A DNA stretch of 23,523 nt, from contig JBGZBP010000035.1 of NCBI GenBank assembly GCA_041844735.1, forward strand, positions 1 through 23,523. The letters are read 5' to 3'. Below the pieces are notes generated by a model. It was not told where the DNA came from. It did no database searches and saw only the letters and a list, made by a program, of their open reading frames with translations. Made by a program: the position numbers and the translations under genes. Shown piece by piece: positions 20,268 through 23,523 of the stretch. The DNA is from CAJPNN01 sp041844735. GTDB lineage: Bacteria; Bacillota; Clostridia; Peptostreptococcales; Anaerovoracaceae. The first letter of the stretch is position 1. Each line of letters starts with the position of its first letter.

Positions 20268-22382
20268 TTATTTCGGGGTGTAAGAAGAGCTGCTTGTTTC
20301 AAAATAGTAGTTTGTTGAAGCTATTCCGTCAGGTTCAACACGTTTTATAGGGACATTGTAATACAGTCTGATGAAATAACGTGTATCACTATCGGAATAA
20401 TGTTCCTCAGGATTCAGAGATTCAACAATACGTCTGATTTCAACCGGATCCGATGTGGATACAACAGCCGAAGCTTTGTTATTCAGCATTTCTTCTCTGG
20501 TCTTCCATAACACAGCCTTATTAAAACGAGAATATTCTTCCTCAAGAATGTTTGGATATCCGGCTTCTTTTAGAGCGTTAATTGTATTTTTGCACCAAGG
20601 ATACACTGAGAATTGCACCACGCTTCGTACCTTACTGCTGCGATTCAGGTCGGATCTATAATCATAATACTTTATAGGATCTTTAGACACAGCTTTTACG
20701 GTTATTGATATAGGTGCTAATGTTCTGGAAGTCAGCTGTTCGTATGTTGCGTTTTTAAAGTCTGCGAGTAAAGCGTTTACTATTTTCTCACGGTGTGCAG
20801 TCTGTATTGAGGAATTTTCTTTTTCGCCTTCAAATTGGGTGAAGTTTTTCCATAAAATTATATCAAATCCTCTGTTATACTCAGGTGAAACGGCATTTTC
20901 GATTTTTCTACTTAAAGCATCCGAGGTAATAAAAGCACGGAAACTTTTGTTTTTTATGATATTATCAACATCGGTATTTACAGTTCTGTGTTGATTTTTC
21001 AGTACATCATGATAGAACGGCGAAGATTTATGACCGTCTGTAGAATAAGAGAACTTCAAATCGAAAAAAGTATCGAATGCTACATTATCGCTGTCCATGG
21101 AGACCGTGTCTTCCTGAAGTTTCGTTATCATATTTATAGCTTTCCTGTCATCAAAGGTCATTACGGTATCGTACGGATTGCTGTAGCTGTCATATTTTGA
21201 TAAAGAATATTGATTTATCGCAGGTATGGCAGGGAGCGAATTCGCTCCGGTAAATACCAAAGATGCTGTAGTAATATCCGAGTTGTCCGGATGAGATTTT
21301 CCGTAATTAGCAACATCTAAATGCATGTTACCGATGAACAGTACTGAGATTATTGCGTATAAAGCGAAAATCTTAAAGTTTTTCTTATTAAAAACTTTTG
21401 GAGTTTGTTTGATAATCATATAGGATATGAAAAAGAAAATTATTGCTCCTACAATATATCCTAAATTTGCAAACATTATTTTGTTGTCGTTGCTGTTACT
21501 CATGCTTGAGAACCACAGTCCCATTAGAGACATGCCGAAGAATGTTGTCAACATGGCTATGATAGGCTCGACTACTTTGAATGCGATAGAGTCCGTAGCC
21601 TTTTCCAACTGACGTTTGTTGTACATGAAAATTGAAAGTACAACTAAAACCAACATTATCAAAATATATATTATGAAAATTTTACCCGAGATATTGTTAC
21701 CCTCAACAATAGAGTTGCTTAGAGGGGAGAGCTTCGCCATGGTGCTAGGAACATTTTCAAAGCCCGGATATCCTTTTAGGTAAAGGTCAAAATATATATT
21801 CAGAATACCATAGAATAAAGGTGCCAATACTATGAAGAATATTGAAAGTAGGGTGTGTATCACAATGTTGGCTGAACAAATGCCTGCAAATACTGTAACG
21901 GTATATATAAATACAGCTATAAATATAGAAGATATCAGCCATTTAAAAATCATGCCATATGAGAAAATGTTGATATCGTCCAATATTACAGGGCGTGCAA
22001 GTAACAGATACAATCCGCATGTGACTATAATCGGAATCAAAATCAATATGAGTCCCGCAATGAAATTATATCTGAAAAGCTGAGATCTTTTAAAAGGCAA
22101 AGCATGCATAATGCTGACCGAGCTCGTATTGTGAAGATATTTAAACATGCATATTCCTATAGATATCGGGAATGCGAATAAAGCCATAATGTAAAAAGGG
22201 CTTGTGTTATTAAGCGACATTCGCAAATAATATTCGGGCAAATCCTCTCTTGATAAGAGTAGAGGAACTATACCTGAAAACAGATAAACTAAAAACATTA
22301 CGAGGGACGAAATCCAAAAACGATTCAATCTCTCCTTGATATATAACAGCCCTTGTTTGCTAGAAAATATTTGCGATTTCAT
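20268..22382 (-). CDS. ABC transporter permease with a large C-terminal domain
   Basis: This 704-residue protein is the membrane partner of the adjacent ATPase. The start at 22382 (MKSQIFSSKQG) follows GGGAGGTGA and overlaps the ATPase stop by 23 bases, so translation is coupled. About nine helices occupy residues 22-352 (22-43, 62-80, 106-128, 147-169, 173-198, 234-254, 271-292, 304-324, 337-352). The remaining 350 residues (353-704) are hydrophilic with no further membrane segment, and are probably a folded domain that senses or binds the substrate. The layout resembles the permeases of YtrA-type GntR/ABC operons, but I cannot name the C-terminal domain. No second permease gene is visible downstream; the next gene is uppP. 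Confidence 0.8.
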   Translation of the reverse strand: MKSQIFSSKQGLLYIKERLNRFWISSLVMFLVYLFSGIVPLLLSREDLPEYYLRMSLNNTSPFYIMALFAFPISIGICMFKYLHNTSSVSIMHALPFKRSQLFRYNFIAGLILILIPIIVTCGLYLLLARPVILDDINIFSYGMIFKWLISSIFIAVFIYTVTVFAGICSANIVIHTLLSIFFIVLAPLFYGILNIYFDLYLKGYPGFENVPSTMAKLSPLSNSIVEGNNISGKIFIIYILIMLVLVVLSIFMYNKRQLEKATDSIAFKVVEPIIAMLTTFFGMSLMGLWFSSMSNSNDNKIMFANLGYIVGAIIFFFISYMIIKQTPKVFNKKNFKIFALYAIISVLFIGNMHLDVANYGKSHPDNSDITTASLVFTGANSLPAIPAINQYSLSKYDSYSNPYDTVMTFDDRKAINMITKLQEDTVSMDSDNVAFDTFFDLKFSYSTDGHKSSPFYHDVLKNQHRTVNTDVDNIIKNKSFRAFITSDALSRKIENAVSPEYNRGFDIILWKNFTQFEGEKENSSIQTAHREKIVNALLADFKNATYEQLTSRTLAPISITVKAVSKDPIKYYDYRSDLNRSSKVRSVVQFSVYPWCKNTINALKEAGYPNILEEEYSRFNKAVLWKTREEMLNNKASAVVSTSDPVEIRRIVESLNPEEHYSDSDTRYFIRLYYNVPIKRVEPDGIASTNYYFETSSSSYTPK

Positions 22383-23253
22383 CAAGCTCACCTCCCAGTT
22401 CATAAATGAATATTTCTTCTAAAGATAGGGGCAACAAATCATACAAAATAGGACTCTGCTCATTTATTACTTCATCAACAAGGGTTTTGTTATTCCGTAC
22501 GATTAAAAGATCCACAGTACCTCGCTTTTCACGGTGAAGAATGTTTAGTTTGCTCATGGCGGAATCGCTCGGTGAATTTAATGCCACCTGTACCTTGTGT
22601 ATGTCACTCTTAAGCTCGTCCAAATCACGTTCAAGTACCATTTTCCCGTGGTCGACTATACCTATGGAATCACAGATTCCCTCCATTTCCCTCAAATTGT
22701 GAGAAGAAACAAGCACTGTCATTTCTCTTTCCGCTACATCGGTGACTATATATTTCCAAATCAACTTTCTAACTATCGGATCAAGTCCGTCAATCGGCTC
22801 ATCAAGTATCAAATACTTGGGCATAGTTGCCATTACAAGAGAGAAGATTGCTTGCTTCTGCATACCTTTGGAAAACTTGCTAAGTTTTCTGTTATCAGGA
22901 AGCTCGAATATTTTAAGCATCTCATTAAATCTTTCGCTATTCCATGATGGATACATTAAACCATAATATTTTGCCCAATACTTAAGTTCGCTATGAGCAT
23001 AATGTGACAAATCATCCGGAATATATCCGATTTTCTCTTTGATTGAGATATTATCATAGACGTTTTCTCCGTCGACGGTTATGATACCGGAATCAGCTAC
23101 GAATGTTCCGACAAGATGTTTTATTATGGTGGTTTTACCTGAACCGTTGGTACCTACCAAACCGTATATTGAACCCTTTTTGACATGCAGGCTGAAATCA
23201 TTTAGAGCTATGGTACTATCAAAACTTTTTTTGACATTTTCTACATTTATCAT
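22360..23253 (-). CDS. ABC transporter ATP-binding protein (YtrB-like)
   Basis: This 297-residue ATPase energises the neighbouring permease. Walker A is GTNGSGKT (34-41), the signature is KFSKGMQKQ (126-134, a Gly-Met variant common in this subfamily), Walker B is YLILDEP (147-153), followed by the D-loop GLDP, and the H-loop is SSHNL with His185. The Q-loop glutamine is replaced (GYIPDDL, 76-82). The C-terminal 80 residues form an extra domain after the ATPase core. The ATG overlaps the GntR stop codon as ATGA, showing tight translational coupling. Order GntR, ATPase, permease matches YtrA/YtrB-type operons that respond to cell-wall antibiotics; the substrate here is unknown. Confidence 0.92.
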   Translation of the reverse strand: MINVENVKKSFDSTIALNDFSLHVKKGSIYGLVGTNGSGKTTIIKHLVGTFVADSGIITVDGENVYDNISIKEKIGYIPDDLSHYAHSELKYWAKYYGLMYPSWNSERFNEMLKIFELPDNRKLSKFSKGMQKQAIFSLVMATMPKYLILDEPIDGLDPIVRKLIWKYIVTDVAEREMTVLVSSHNLREMEGICDSIGIVDHGKMVLERDLDELKSDIHKVQVALNSPSDSAMSKLNILHREKRGTVDLLIVRNNKTLVDEVINEQSPILYDLLPLSLEEIFIYELGGELDEIANIF

Positions 23254-23523
23254 CTTACAGCCCCTCCTTCACTAATACATTGAGAAAAGATATCCTGTAT
23301 TTCATTTTTCTCCAATCCCATAAATAATAATTCATTAATAATACTAATTAAATCATGTTTGACAGATGATAATTTTTGTTCGTCAACTTTAATGTCAAGA
23401 GAGCTTGAAACAAAAGATCCGAGCCCCGAAAGGGTGTATATATAACCCTGACGCTCAAGTTCTCTATATGCTTTTTGCACTGTATTGGGATTTACAGTAA
23501 GCATTTTTGATACATCTCTTATA
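23250..23523 (-). CDS. GntR-family (YtrA-like) transcriptional regulator, 5' end outside the window
   Basis: The visible 90 residues begin inside the winged helix-turn-helix (IRDVSKMLTVNPNTVQKAYR, then ELERQGYIYTLSGLGSFVS), a clear GntR signature. The remaining C-terminal part is short and helical (about 50 residues), as in the YtrA subfamily, whose members lack a large ligand-binding domain. The frame runs off the right edge. It overlaps the ATPase start by four bases and is probably the autogenous repressor of this ABC operon; its promoter and operator lie beyond the window. Confidence 0.9.
   Translation of the reverse strand, partial: IRDVSKMLTVNPNTVQKAYRELERQGYIYTLSGLGSFVSSSLDIKVDEQKLSSVKHDLISIINELLFMGLEKNEIQDIFSQCISEGGAVR

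Noticed and set aside
1..23523. CRISPR arrays, tRNA/rRNA genes, insertion sequences
   Set aside because: No regularly spaced direct repeats with unique spacers, no cloverleaf or rRNA signature, and no transposase frame were seen on either strand.

Overview
The window comes from a low-GC, Gram-positive anaerobe-like bacterium, most likely a member of Clostridia (Bacillota). The evidence is strong GGAGG-type ribosome binding sites, AGA/ATA-rich codon use, an infC gene starting with ATT behind an L20-type attenuator, a UPF0473/DUF1292 protein, a GntR-regulated YtrB-like ABC locus, and a thioredoxin-reductase-like flavoprotein lacking NADPH-binding residues. I cannot place it more precisely.

Layout, left to right. 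(1) Bases 1-5970, all + strand, hold a fragment of an upstream gene, uvrC (excision repair), a DUF1292 protein with a Cys/His-rich head and a Glu-rich tail, a terminator, a probable three-gene operon (COG2509-type FAD dehydrogenase, EamA permease, thioredoxin-reductase-like flavoprotein), and a cold-shock protein with a strong terminator. (2) Bases 6086-16253 form a polymorphic-toxin island. A near-consensus promoter drives a very large secreted Rhs/YD-repeat gene (6177-12992, 2271 codons) whose C-terminus looks like a restriction-endonuclease-fold DNase toxin. One in-frame TGA at 9099-9101, exactly where the YD repeat expects glycine, splits it into two open frames. Behind it lie two nearly identical HEAT-repeat genes and two paralogous ~280-residue proteins of unknown family. 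A 20-codon remnant of the second family sits after the first HEAT gene, so the HEAT + unknown-protein cassette was duplicated and one copy partly deleted. (3) Bases 16327-17659 hold a secreted protein and a small three-helix membrane protein behind their own good promoter; both are unrecognised. (4) Bases 17765-19169 hold the infC-rpmI-rplT operon, with an extended -10 promoter, a structured leader ending in an attenuator terminator, and a shared bidirectional terminator. (5) Bases 19172-23523, all - strand, hold uppP, a 13-bp inverted repeat, and a GntR regulator / ABC ATPase / ABC permease operon that runs off the right edge.

How the parts relate. The Rhs protein is a WapA-like contact-toxin candidate. 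The downstream HEAT and 280-residue genes are its natural immunity or accessory candidates, although no immunity function can be read directly from the sequence. If the internal TGA is real, the toxin is probably dead or off, and the island preserves duplicated, partly decayed protective genes. The right end (uppP plus the YtrA/YtrB-like operon) concerns the cell envelope: lipid-carrier recycling and an antibiotic- or stress-responsive transporter type.
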